Source: JAPLNB01 sp964451955 (GTDB taxonomy: Bacteria; Planctomycetota; Phycisphaerae; Tepidisphaerales; Tepidisphaeraceae). From it: a stretch of 64,000 nucleotides of DNA. Below the pieces are notes generated by a model. That model ran no database searches. It was given only the letters and a program-made list of their open reading frames with translations, and was not told the DNA's origin. Position numbers and translations under genes: made by a program. Numbering within the stretch: the first letter of the stretch is position 1; each line of letters opens with the position of its first letter. Shown here piece by piece: positions 41,263-50,134 of this stretch. The stretch spans positions 1 through 64,000 of the forward strand of contig CAYVKG010000004.1 of the NCBI GenBank assembly GCA_964451955.1, given 5' to 3'.

Positions 41263-42258
41263 GTGAAAACGACGCTCCACACGGTACTGGTCGCTTTGGC
41301 CGGGGCACTGCTCTGCTCGTGCGAAAAGCCGGCCGCCTCTCCCCAGCCGACAACGGGGGGGAAGAACCCATCGAACCAGGTGTACATCGAGGTGTCGGCG
41401 CTGGGAAGCCTGGACTATTTCTACGATCATCAGATGGGAATGAACTTGGCGGGACAGGCCTTGGGCGTGAAGACGGAATACATCGGCCCGCCGGACTACG
41501 ACATTGCCGCCATGGTCTCAATGTTCGAACAGGCCATCGCAAAAAAGCCCAATGGGATTGTGGTCGTCGGCTTCGAACCCTCCCTCAATCCGATTGTGGA
41601 CAAAGCGGTCGCCGCCGGAATCCCCGTGGTTACCGTCGATGCCGACCTGCCGGGTTCGAAGCGAGTGGCCTTCGTGGGCACGGGGAATTTCCAGGCCGGC
41701 TATCAGGGCGGGAAGAAGCTGGCGTCGCTGATCGGCAATAAAGGGCAGGTTGCATTGATGACCAAGCCGGGTCAGTCAAACCTCGAGGAGCGGATCGCGG
41801 GGTACAAGAAGGCCTTGTCGGAGTCGCCCGAGATTGCCGTGGTGCAGGTCGCCGACACGCAATCCGACCCGAACGTCGCCGCCCAGGCCGCCTCGACGCT
41901 CTTGCAGAAGTACCCGGATTTGGCCGGGATTGCATGCGTGGAAGCCGCCGGCGGCACGGGCGCCGCAACGGCCGTGCGCGAAGCCAGGAAGACCGGCAAA
42001 GTGAAAATCGTCTCCATGGATCGCGGAAATGAGGTGCTCGAACTTATCAAGGAAGGGGTCATCTCGGCTTCCGTCGCGCAGCAGACGGCGCTGATGCCCT
42101 TCTACGCCACCCAGATCCTCTTCAACCTGAACAACCACCCGATCGCCATTTCGAACGACAACAAGAAGGCCGGTATCACCGCCGCCCCAACCCTCATCGA
42201 CACGGGCGTCATCATCATCGACCAGTCCAATTGCGAACAGTTCATGCGGCGCAAATGA
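41263..42258 (+). CDS. Sugar ABC transporter substrate-binding lipoprotein
   Basis: This 331-residue ribose/galactose-type (RbsB-like) binding protein begins with a lipoprotein signal (VALAGALLCSC). Seen are DYDIAAMVSMFEQAIAKKPNGIVV, GIPVVTVDADLPGSKRVAFVGTGN and AATAVREARKTGKVKIVSMD. It should catch a sugar outside the membrane and hand it to the permease. The start is GTG at 41263, with CAGGAG about 9 bases upstream; no ATG fits the signal peptide. The stop overlaps the ATPase start (ATGA). Confidence 0.9.
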   Translation: MKTTLHTVLVALAGALLCSCEKPAASPQPTTGGKNPSNQVYIEVSALGSLDYFYDHQMGMNLAGQALGVKTEYIGPPDYDIAAMVSMFEQAIAKKPNGIVVVGFEPSLNPIVDKAVAAGIPVVTVDADLPGSKRVAFVGTGNFQAGYQGGKKLASLIGNKGQVALMTKPGQSNLEERIAGYKKALSESPEIAVVQVADTQSDPNVAAQAASTLLQKYPDLAGIACVEAAGGTGAATAVREARKTGKVKIVSMDRGNEVLELIKEGVISASVAQQTALMPFYATQILFNLNNHPIAISNDNKKAGITAAPTLIDTGVIIIDQSNCEQFMRRK

Positions 42259-43757
42259 GCGATCCGGTCCTGCTCCAACTCCGTGACATCACCAAGACCT
42301 TCCCGGGCGTTCGCGCTCTGGATGCGGCCAGGTTCGATCTCGCTCGGGGGCAGGTGCATGCATTGGTAGGGGAAAACGGCGCGGGCAAGTCGACGATGAT
42401 GAACATCATCGCCGGCGTATTGCAGCCGGACCAGGGTCAGATCCTGCTCGATGGCCAAGTCATGTCCTTTGCCAATCCACACCAGGCCGCGATCGCCGGA
42501 GTGGGAGTGGTGTTTCAGGAGCTTTCACTCGTACCGAACCTCTCCATCGCCGAAAATATCTTCGCAAATCGGCAGCCAACGAATGCGGCAGGCATGATCG
42601 ACTGGAGGCGACTTCACGAGGCGGCAAGGGAGCTATTGGCCTTGTTTGATCTGTCCATCCCCCCCACCACGCTCGTGCGCGACCTTTCAGTGGCGCATCG
42701 GCAGGTGGTGGAGATTCTCAAGGCGATCTCCCATCGGCCTCGCGTGCTGATCCTGGACGAGCCGACGAGCTCCCTGACCGCCCGCGAGACCGAACGCCTG
42801 TTCGCAAACATGCGCCGCCTCAAGGCCGAGGGAACCGCCTTCATCTACATCTCGCATCACCTGGCCGAGGTGTTCCAGATCGCCGACCGCGTGACAATCA
42901 TGCGCGACGGCCGCTATGTCGATACGCTGGACATCAAGGATGCCACCGAAGACCTGATCGTCCGCAAAATGGTGGGCCGCGAACTGGCGAATGTCTACGG
43001 CTACCGCCAGAAACCGATTGGAGCCGACTATTTCCACGTCAAGAACGCCTCTCGCGGCCGAGCGTTTCAGAAAATCACGTTCTCCTTACGCCAAGGCGAG
43101 ATCCTGGGTCTGGCAGGCCTCGTCGGAGCCGGTCGAACCGAACTGGCACGCGCGATCGCCGGCATCGAGCCCCTGCATCAGGGCGAAATCACGCTGAACG
43201 GCCGGACCCTCCGCATCCGCTCGCCCCGGCACGCCATCGCACACGGCATCGGTTACCTGACCGAAGACCGCAAAGATCAGGGCCTTTTTCTGCGGATGTC
43301 CATCCGGGACAACCTGGCGGCGCCTTCGCTCCGGCAGTTTGCGGTTGCCGGCCAGTGGATCAGCGATTCGGCTATTCACGCCTTTGCCGAATCGAACCGC
43401 GAGTGCTTCAACATCGTCACCCCGTCGATTCATCAGCGCGTGGGCAACTTGTCCGGCGGCAACCAGCAGAAAGTGTTGCTCTCGATGTGGATGGGGATCA
43501 AGCCGAAACTGCTGATCGTGGACGAGCCGACGCGCGGGGTGGATGTGGGAGCCAGGGCGGAAATCTACCACTTGCTCCGGGCGCTGGCGGGCCTGGGGGT
43601 CGGAATCCTCATGATCTCCTCGGATTTGCCCGAAATCCTCGGCCTCTCCGATCGTGTGCTGGTCATGCGCAGTGGCCGGCTTGTGGCCGAGATTCACAAG
43701 GAACAACTCACCGAAGAGGCGGTCATCTCGGCCGCTACAGGGGTCCAACTCAACTGA
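42255..43757 (+). CDS. Sugar ABC transporter ATPase (RbsA/MglA type)
   Basis: This ATPase of 500 residues has two fused nucleotide-binding domains, as in the ribose/galactose import family. Domain 1 has GENGAGKST, signature DLSVAHRQ and VLILDEPTSSL. Domain 2 has the variant P-loop GLVGAGRTELARA, signature LSGGNQQKV and LLIVDEPTRGVD. A degenerate second Walker A is usual for the family. The ATG at 42255 overlaps the binding-protein stop, and the permease gene follows after one base. Confidence 0.92.
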   Translation: MSDPVLLQLRDITKTFPGVRALDAARFDLARGQVHALVGENGAGKSTMMNIIAGVLQPDQGQILLDGQVMSFANPHQAAIAGVGVVFQELSLVPNLSIAENIFANRQPTNAAGMIDWRRLHEAARELLALFDLSIPPTTLVRDLSVAHRQVVEILKAISHRPRVLILDEPTSSLTARETERLFANMRRLKAEGTAFIYISHHLAEVFQIADRVTIMRDGRYVDTLDIKDATEDLIVRKMVGRELANVYGYRQKPIGADYFHVKNASRGRAFQKITFSLRQGEILGLAGLVGAGRTELARAIAGIEPLHQGEITLNGRTLRIRSPRHAIAHGIGYLTEDRKDQGLFLRMSIRDNLAAPSLRQFAVAGQWISDSAIHAFAESNRECFNIVTPSIHQRVGNLSGGNQQKVLLSMWMGIKPKLLIVDEPTRGVDVGARAEIYHLLRALAGLGVGILMISSDLPEILGLSDRVLVMRSGRLVAEIHKEQLTEEAVISAATGVQLN

Positions 43758-43758
43758 T

Positions 43759-44769
43759 ATGGCAACCACAACCACACAACCCGAGTCGCCGAGGCCGGAA
43801 CAGGCCGACGCGGCACGACACGGCTTCCTCGCAAGGCTGACGAGCTTCCGCGAATTCATGATCCTGCTGATCATCCTCTGCGCATGGGTCTACATGAGAT
43901 TCGCCTCGGATGTCTTCGGCACCCGCGACTATCAACTCTCCCTCCTGCTGTCCGTGTCCGTCGAGGTCATCGTCGCGATAGGCATGACCATTCTCCTGGT
44001 CTCCGGCGGTTTTGACCTGTCCGTCGGGTCAACCGTGGCCTTCACGGGGGCGGTGGCGGCCTATTGCCTGACGGAGTTCGCCATGCCCGTCCCGATGGCG
44101 ATCCTGGCGGCGCTGGCGTCGGGAGCGTTCATCGGTCTGTGCAACGGCTTCATCATTGCGAAACTCAACATCAACCCGTTTATCACCACCTTGGGAACCA
44201 TGGGCATCGTCCGTGGAGCACTGGAGGTCATCACCAGGGGCCAGAACATCACCGGTTTGCCCGCTTCCTTCAAATCAATCGGCCAGGACAATCTCTTTGG
44301 CGTCGTCCAATACCCCATCGTGATCGCCATCGTGCTGATCATCCTTGGCGATCTGATGCTCCGAAAGAGCCGATTCTTCAGGCAGAATTACTACATCGGC
44401 GGAAACGAAAAGGCGGCTCTGCTCTCGGGCATCCCGGTCAACGCGGTCAAAATCTTCAACTACGCGCTGATCGGGTTGCTGGCGGCCATGGCGGGGATCG
44501 TCAACACGGCCCGCCTGGGCAATGCATCCGTCACCGCCGCACAGGGGCTGGAATTGAAAGTCATCACGGCCGTTATCATCGGCGGGGCAAGCCTCCAGGG
44601 CGGCGAGGGAACTGTTCTGGGCGCGTTTCTTGGTTCCTTCCTGATGGCCATCATCGTGGGCGCGCTGCCCCTCCTCGATGTGCCGATCTATTACAACAAA
44701 CTGGTCATCGGGGCGACCCTGTTGCTGGCCGTGTTAATCGATACGATCGGGAAGCGACGCCGGACCTAA
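43759..44769 (+). CDS. Sugar ABC transporter permease (RbsC type)
   Basis: This permease of 336 residues and about ten membrane helices belongs to the ribose/xylose/galactose family. Signature stretches are VSGGFDLSVGSTVAFTGAV, NPFITTLGTMGIVRG, YYIGGNEKAALLSGIPV and IIGGASLQGGEGTVLGAFLG. It completes the operon (binding protein, ATPase, permease) from 41263. The substrate is not determined by sequence; the neighbouring lyase suggests a sugar released from a polysaccharide. Its end overlaps the end of the convergent URO-D-family gene by 4 bases. Confidence 0.92.
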   Translation: MATTTTQPESPRPEQADAARHGFLARLTSFREFMILLIILCAWVYMRFASDVFGTRDYQLSLLLSVSVEVIVAIGMTILLVSGGFDLSVGSTVAFTGAVAAYCLTEFAMPVPMAILAALASGAFIGLCNGFIIAKLNINPFITTLGTMGIVRGALEVITRGQNITGLPASFKSIGQDNLFGVVQYPIVIAIVLIILGDLMLRKSRFFRQNYYIGGNEKAALLSGIPVNAVKIFNYALIGLLAAMAGIVNTARLGNASVTAAQGLELKVITAVIIGGASLQGGEGTVLGAFLGSFLMAIIVGALPLLDVPIYYNKLVIGATLLLAVLIDTIGKRRRT

Positions 44770-46016
44770 CCACGCGCGGCGCGGAGCATCGCCAGGATGT
44801 TCGCCACTGGGGTATTCGCCTGAATATTGTGAATCGCATTGAACACGAACCCCCCTCCGGGGGCGAAAACCTCCACACGCTCCGACGCCTCCCGATAGAC
44901 CTCCTCAGGCGTGCCAAAAGTCAGGGTCCTCTGCGTATCCACCCCACCGCCCCAGAAAACAATCTCGCCCCCGAATTCCTTCTTCAGGCTGCGCGCGTCC
45001 ATCTCCGCGGCAGAGCACTGAACCGGGTTCAGAATGTCAAAACCCGCCTCAATGAAATCGGGTATCAGCCGATACACCGAGCCGCATGAGTGAATAAATG
45101 TCTTCCATCGGCTTTGGCCGTGGATCAGATCGTTGACGGCCTTGTGAAACGGTTTGTAGAGGTCGCGATACGTCTCGACGGAGACGAACAGGCCTCGCTG
45201 AGTGCCGAAATCCGTGCCGGTGACGGTGGCCACATCGACGCGATCGCCCAGTCGTTCGATGAGCTTCCGGATGTTCGCTAAAGCGAACTCGCACTGCTTT
45301 TCAAACACCGCTCGAATGTACTGTTTCCGGGTCAGGGTCGAGATGTACCACTCCTCGACATCACGGATGCCCCGGGGGTCTCGCATCCAGACGCCGGGCA
45401 CTTGCGCGATGTCGCCGAAGCTGGTGCCGGGAATGGCGATGACAACGCCGAACCGGGTCTGGCGGTGAATTCGATCCACTTCTCGATCGAGCCAGTCGAG
45501 ATCGCGGTCCTTGAGGAACCCGAACTCTTCGCAATTGTCCGCCGGATCGAGTGTCCCTTCGTCTATCGGATGCTGACGAATGATGGCGTCGAAGTAGTAC
45601 CCGTCCTTGGGCATCCGCCCACTTACAGGCAGCGAGCAATCGCCCTCGACGTGCATGAGCCAATCCCCGTTGTCGGCGACGGTGATGTTGAAGCCCGCGG
45701 GCACCAGAACCGGTGTCCCATCCATGAGTGTGATGGGTTTCCAGCCGGCGTTCTCAAAGCCGAAGCGGGTGGTTCGGGGCATCGCGCCGGCCACGTCAAT
45801 GCCGAGGGCCCCGCGAAGCTCATCATCAACTTCGCCAAGCATCTGATAGGGATCCCGGACCCTCACCCTCTGGCCTTCGCCACCCAACGCTTCACGCCTC
45901 AGTCGATCCAGCGCGCAGACGTGTATTCCCGTAACCGATGTGGCGCCAAGATCAATGGGAACACAGTCGGGCTCCTGGTGATTGATGGCCGCGAGAAGGC
46001 GTTGACGGGATGTCAT
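44766..46016 (-). CDS. Uroporphyrinogen decarboxylase (URO-D) family protein
   Basis: This 416-residue protein starts MTSRQRLLAAINHQEPDCVP, the usual start of the URO-D/MtaA-like family, and continues with GTDFGTQRGLFVSVETYRD, WKTFIHSCGSVYRLIPDFIE and a C-terminal TPEEVYREASE region. Heme-pathway HemE is shorter, with different active-site context. URO-D-like proteins of this type often sit in bacterial carbohydrate loci or act as corrinoid methyltransferases, so I do not call it hemE. The ATG at 46016 was chosen over the longer open frame. It is co-directional with the lyase gene upstream (gap 50 bases). Confidence 0.82.
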   Translation of the reverse strand: MTSRQRLLAAINHQEPDCVPIDLGATSVTGIHVCALDRLRREALGGEGQRVRVRDPYQMLGEVDDELRGALGIDVAGAMPRTTRFGFENAGWKPITLMDGTPVLVPAGFNITVADNGDWLMHVEGDCSLPVSGRMPKDGYYFDAIIRQHPIDEGTLDPADNCEEFGFLKDRDLDWLDREVDRIHRQTRFGVVIAIPGTSFGDIAQVPGVWMRDPRGIRDVEEWYISTLTRKQYIRAVFEKQCEFALANIRKLIERLGDRVDVATVTGTDFGTQRGLFVSVETYRDLYKPFHKAVNDLIHGQSRWKTFIHSCGSVYRLIPDFIEAGFDILNPVQCSAAEMDARSLKKEFGGEIVFWGGGVDTQRTLTFGTPEEVYREASERVEVFAPGGGFVFNAIHNIQANTPVANILAMLRAARG

Positions 46017-46066
46017 GATATCCGAGTCTAGCGACGTACCACAGAGAAGAGAACAACTGCGGCCTC

Positions 46067-48115
46067 TTATCGCAACAGGGGAACGTGGTGAATGCGACTG
46101 GCGTTTCCGGTATCCACCTCGAAGACAAGCTTCCCCCCGTGCTGCGACAGCTGTCGCAGGGTGGCGTTCTTCGGGGCGTCTCCGATCAGCCAGATCGCCG
46201 CGAATGTGGCGTGGTCGCCTGTCCGCCGTACCAGGACCATGGGCGAACTCTCCGAATCGGGGCGGTCCGTCGAGGGAAACCCGCAGAGAATCACCCGATC
46301 GAACGCGCCGTCCAGCATGATCATCCGCACCCTGCTCTCCGAGTCCCGCCATTCGAGCCGAAAATCCCCTTCCGGTTTCCAGGTCCGTACATCGCGCAGC
46401 CAGACCCATGCTCCCGTGTTTGGCACGGTGAATGGCATTGACTTGTCCGCGATCTCCTTGCCCTCGCCGGCCGGAAATGCCTTCTCATCCAACACGTGCA
46501 TCACCCAGTCGATCTGACGCTCCGCGTCGCACCGCACCTGAAACACATCCAGAACGTATTGCGCTGTCATCGCTACGGTCCGCATCTGCCGCACGCCGTC
46601 ATAGAGAATGCCCTCCTCGTCGGCCGCCGTTGCCCGCTTCTCATCCGGAAGGTCGCGATATTCGGTCAGGCGCAGCATTCTCGGAGAACACCGCTGATCG
46701 CGCCCGTCAATCATCACGGTGTTCTGCGCCAACGCCCCGCGATTCAACTCCCCCTGGATGCGGCTCGAAAACGCGTGCGGAACCGTGGCGACCCCCTCAA
46801 CATCGGCTAGGAGCATTCGCCTGTTCCCAAAGAGCGACAGCGACAGCTTATCCGCATTGGCATGCACGCCGCTCCGGTCATACGTCAGAAACGCGCACAA
46901 TGCGCGATCGTTGTCCCAGTACTCGTCGTCCGCATGCGATCGGAGGAACACGTAACCATGCTCGGGCAGAATGACCGAGCGGATCGGGGGCGCGGAGGCA
47001 TCGCCGCGGGGAACCGGGCCGAACACCGACCGGTTCGACCATCGCGCGTTGCGGTTCATCAGCCACGCATATCGGGAATCACCCCAGAGCGACAACGCCG
47101 TCTCGTACAACGGGTTGGCAAAAAGCCGCTGCCGCCGGCCATAGGCGTCGCCGATCGGAGGAATCATCCCGTCCGGCGCGAGTACGTCAAACATCGCATC
47201 GCAAGCCTGTTTGAGCGAGCGACCGTCGGCGCCGGTTATCTCGTGCAGTGCCGGCCGATGCCCCAATCGCTTCTGCGCGTCGGCCAGATACATCATCGGT
47301 GCAACCGCCGCAAACTGATAATTGAGACTGCTCTCACACCACAGCCCATGATCCACCAGTCCGTCCTCCAGCAACGGCACGATTCCGCGGGGGCCGGTCA
47401 TGGCGTATTCGACCAGCGGCGGCCTGTCATAGAACAGCCCCAGAAGCCCAAGCATCGCCTTGTGCCAGGCCAGGTGATTGTTGATTCCCCCGCCGATGTC
47501 ATGCTCGATCCAGTAGACATCATTCTTGAGAACTGCTCGCGCCAGCCGAGTCATGCAGGCGTCCATCGCCTGACGCTGCTCGGCCGACATCAGCGGCAGC
47601 ACGACATCGTACGCTCGCAGCGCCGACACGCCCCAGACTGAGTAGTTCATTCCAACGTCATAGTGCTCGGCCTGAAACGAATACGGCGCAAGGTTCATCA
47701 GCAGGGCAATGGCCTTTCGAGCATAACCGGCCTCGCCGGTGAGCAGATAGGCCGTCGCCAGCGCCTCGGCGGGCGTGGCCGATGCGCCGGGGATGATCCA
47801 CGTGTTCTGAAAAACCTCCGGATACGTCTCGTTCCAGGGACGCGTGCTGGCGGATTTCCACCATCCCTCGTCGATGGGCTTGATCTCCAGCTTGAACGCA
47901 TGGTCCGCTTCAACCAGCAGGCGTTGACGGGCCGCCTCCAGTCGCACGTCCGTAACACCTCGCGCGCGTTCAATCTCGGCGGCCGAAAAGAACACCCGCG
48001 GATGCCGCGTGCTGGCGTCGGACGAGTCGAAATCAGGCACGTTCGGCGCCTGGCCCCGGGCAAACGCCCCCACCAGGAACCCAAGTGGTGCAAGACGCGC
48101 AATCCAGTGGAACAT
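46067..48115 (-). CDS. Secreted heparinase II/III-like polysaccharide lyase
   Basis: This 682-residue protein has a signal peptide (MFHWIARLAPLGFLVGAFARG) and an all-helical toroid domain (about 60-380) with GGGINNHLAWHKAML and SSLNYQFAAVAP. A beta-sandwich heparinase domain follows (about 390-680), with FLTYDRSGVHANADKLSLSL and ALAQNTVMIDG. Such enzymes cleave uronic-acid polysaccharides (heparin, alginate and similar) by beta-elimination outside the cytoplasm. With the sugar importer and the URO-D-like gene it suggests a breakdown and uptake locus. The exact polysaccharide is unknown. Confidence 0.85.
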   Translation of the reverse strand: MFHWIARLAPLGFLVGAFARGQAPNVPDFDSSDASTRHPRVFFSAAEIERARGVTDVRLEAARQRLLVEADHAFKLEIKPIDEGWWKSASTRPWNETYPEVFQNTWIIPGASATPAEALATAYLLTGEAGYARKAIALLMNLAPYSFQAEHYDVGMNYSVWGVSALRAYDVVLPLMSAEQRQAMDACMTRLARAVLKNDVYWIEHDIGGGINNHLAWHKAMLGLLGLFYDRPPLVEYAMTGPRGIVPLLEDGLVDHGLWCESSLNYQFAAVAPMMYLADAQKRLGHRPALHEITGADGRSLKQACDAMFDVLAPDGMIPPIGDAYGRRQRLFANPLYETALSLWGDSRYAWLMNRNARWSNRSVFGPVPRGDASAPPIRSVILPEHGYVFLRSHADDEYWDNDRALCAFLTYDRSGVHANADKLSLSLFGNRRMLLADVEGVATVPHAFSSRIQGELNRGALAQNTVMIDGRDQRCSPRMLRLTEYRDLPDEKRATAADEEGILYDGVRQMRTVAMTAQYVLDVFQVRCDAERQIDWVMHVLDEKAFPAGEGKEIADKSMPFTVPNTGAWVWLRDVRTWKPEGDFRLEWRDSESRVRMIMLDGAFDRVILCGFPSTDRPDSESSPMVLVRRTGDHATFAAIWLIGDAPKNATLRQLSQHGGKLVFEVDTGNASRIHHVPLLR

Positions 48116-48348
48116 GACGCCTCATTCAACCCGCTTGTCTCGAAAATGCCAATCGCCTGCCATGGCGACGGCCACCGTCATCGCGAAACTGTCGCGTCAA
48201 AGCACTGGCGGATCCCGGGCACTCGACCGCTTGACCACGACCGGAGTGGTCAGCGCAATGCAATAACCCAGCTCATCCCGCCCGCGCTTCTCCATCGTCT
48301 ATGGTCCATCGGCCGCATCGCCACCATCGCGGGCCTCGCCCCTGACGG

Positions 48349-49761
48349 TCAGATGTCAAAGTACATGCAGAACTCGTACGGATGGGGACGCTGGCGAATG
48401 GCGTCCACCTCATTTTCCCGTTTGTACTTGACCCAATAGTGAACCACATCCGCCGTGAACACGTCGCCTTTGAGCAGGTACTCGTGATCCTGTTCCAGGC
48501 AGTCCAGCGCCTCTTCCAACGATGCCGGCGCAACCGGAATCTGCTCGTACTCCTCTGCCGTCAGCCGATACATGTCCTTGTCCAGCGGGTCGCCAGGGTG
48601 AATCTTGTTCTGGATGCCGTCGATGGCCGCCATCACCATCGCGCTGAACGCCAGATACGGGTTGCACGACGAATCCGGGCATCGATACTCCAATCGCTTC
48701 GTCTGAGGCCGATCCGAGTACATCGGAATTCGTATCGCCGACGAGCGGTTCCGACTTGAATAGCACAGGCTCACCGGCGCTTCGTAACCGGGCACCAGCC
48801 GCTTGTAACTGTTTGTCGTCGGATTCCCCAACGCGCACAGCGACCGCGCATGCTTCAGAATCCCGCCGATCGCATGGAGACCCAGTTCGCTCAGGCCGGC
48901 GTAACGGTTGCCGGCGAACAGATTCTTCTCGCCTTTCCACAGCGAAAAATGCACGTGCATCCCGGAACCGTTGTCTTGATACAACGGCTTGGGCATGAAC
49001 GTGACCACCTTCCCATGCCTGGCCGCCACGTTCTTGCAGACGTACTTGTACATCATCACGTTGTCCGCCATCGTCACCAGATCCTGGTGACGCATGTCGA
49101 TTTCACACTGCGCCCCGGTCGCCACCTCGTGGTGGTGCGCCTCCACCGGAATCCCCAATTCCACCAGCGTTGCCACCATCTCGCTTCGAATGTTCTGCAT
49201 CGTGTCCATCGGCGGCGTCGGAAAATAGCCCTCCTTCAGCCTCACCTTGTACCCCAGGTTCGTCGGATCCTCATCCCCACGACCCCAAATGCCCTCTCGC
49301 GAATCAACGTGGTACTTCGCAAAGTTGATCCCCTGGTCATACCACGCATTGTCAAATACGAAAAACTCCAACTCCGGACCGAAACTCGCCGTGTCCGCGA
49401 CCTTCGTCTTCTTCAGGTACTCGGCCGCCTTACGCGCAATCGAACGCGGATCACGCGAATACTCCTTCTTCGTGATCGGATCCCGGACATCACACAGGAT
49501 CGACAACGTCGTGTGCTGAAGAAACGGATCTATCTTGGCCGTCGGCGCAACCGGCACAAGCAGCATGTCCGCTTCGTTGATCGCCTGCCATCCGCGAATC
49601 GATGAACCGTCGAACCCGAAACCGTTTTCAAAACTCTCCAGCGTCAGTTCGCTCAAGGGCACCGACGTGTGCTGCCACAGCCCCGGGAAGTCCATGAACC
49701 GCAAGTCCACAAACTGCACCGCTTTGTCCTTGCACAGTTTCAGCACATCCCTCGGCATCAT
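48349..49761 (-). CDS. glnA: Glutamine synthetase, type I
   Basis: GlnA makes glutamine from glutamate, ammonia and ATP. The 470-residue protein (E. coli length) has FGFDGSSIRGW, FGPELEFFVFD, VEAHHHEVATGAQCEID (metal ligands), NGSGMHVHFSLWKG and the C-terminal SSAIRIP stretch. A Tyr sits in DKDMYRLTAEE, where the adenylylated Tyr (NLYDLPPEE) of type I-beta enzymes lies, so adenylylation control is possible. The start is ATG at 49761, with GGAGG eight bases upstream. It is divergent from a type III enzyme at 50135. Confidence 0.93.
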   Translation of the reverse strand: MMPRDVLKLCKDKAVQFVDLRFMDFPGLWQHTSVPLSELTLESFENGFGFDGSSIRGWQAINEADMLLVPVAPTAKIDPFLQHTTLSILCDVRDPITKKEYSRDPRSIARKAAEYLKKTKVADTASFGPELEFFVFDNAWYDQGINFAKYHVDSREGIWGRGDEDPTNLGYKVRLKEGYFPTPPMDTMQNIRSEMVATLVELGIPVEAHHHEVATGAQCEIDMRHQDLVTMADNVMMYKYVCKNVAARHGKVVTFMPKPLYQDNGSGMHVHFSLWKGEKNLFAGNRYAGLSELGLHAIGGILKHARSLCALGNPTTNSYKRLVPGYEAPVSLCYSSRNRSSAIRIPMYSDRPQTKRLEYRCPDSSCNPYLAFSAMVMAAIDGIQNKIHPGDPLDKDMYRLTAEEYEQIPVAPASLEEALDCLEQDHEYLLKGDVFTADVVHYWVKYKRENEVDAIRQRPHPYEFCMYFDI

Positions 49762-49798
49762 GGGCAAACCTCCAAAAACGGCCGGTTCTTCTTCCTCA

Positions 49799-49827
49799 AT
49801 GGTAATCGGCGCACAAATACCCGTCAA
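49799..49827 (-). promoter_or_regulatory. Candidate promoter for glnA
   Basis: Read leftward, TTGACG (49827-49822), a 17-base spacer and TACCAT (49804-49799). Predicted transcription starts about 30 bases before the ATG at 49761. Confidence 0.45.
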
Positions 49828-49973
49828 AGTAACTGCCTGAATTGCCGCCAGTTCCATCCTCCACGCCCCCAATACACCGCATGTCCCTCAATGCCCATTT
49901 CCTGTGCAGCGATACCGTTCCCCCGTAACGTTGACCATTCTCTACGCAATCGCCCCCCTCCTGGCTCCATTCT

Positions 49974-50001
49974 TTGCCGCTCGCACGCTCTTTGCTATAC
50001 C
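49974..50001 (+). promoter_or_regulatory. Candidate promoter for the type III glutamine synthetase gene
   Basis: TTGCCG (49974-49979), a 16-base spacer and TATACC (49996-50001), giving a leader of about 127 bases that contains the 50019-50041 inverted repeat. Each box has 4 of 6 matches, so this is tentative. Confidence 0.35.
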
Positions 50002-50134
50002 TGGCGTGTGGAGCCCGGTTGGGCAGTGTATACTGCACCAAGCACGTGATGTTCGGATCATCACCTGGTCCGGGTTTGTTCCGCCGCCATCGCCCAGGCC
50101 CGGGTGGGGCTGATGTTTTCACAGGAGAATCTTC

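Larger units (their letters stand above)
49762..50134. other. Intergenic region between two glutamine synthetase genes
   Basis: These 373 bases contain the promoters of both genes and no gene I can support. Between the rightward promoter and glnN is an inverted repeat around GCAGTGTATACTGC (50019-50041, outer arms TTGG and CCAA), a candidate operator. A hairpin GTGATG/CATCAC lies at about 50046-50064. Confidence 0.55.

Noticed and set aside
44766..46016. hemE (heme-pathway uroporphyrinogen decarboxylase)
   Set aside because: The sequence fits the wider URO-D/MtaA-like superfamily, is longer than HemE and lies in a carbohydrate locus, so a heme role is not supported.
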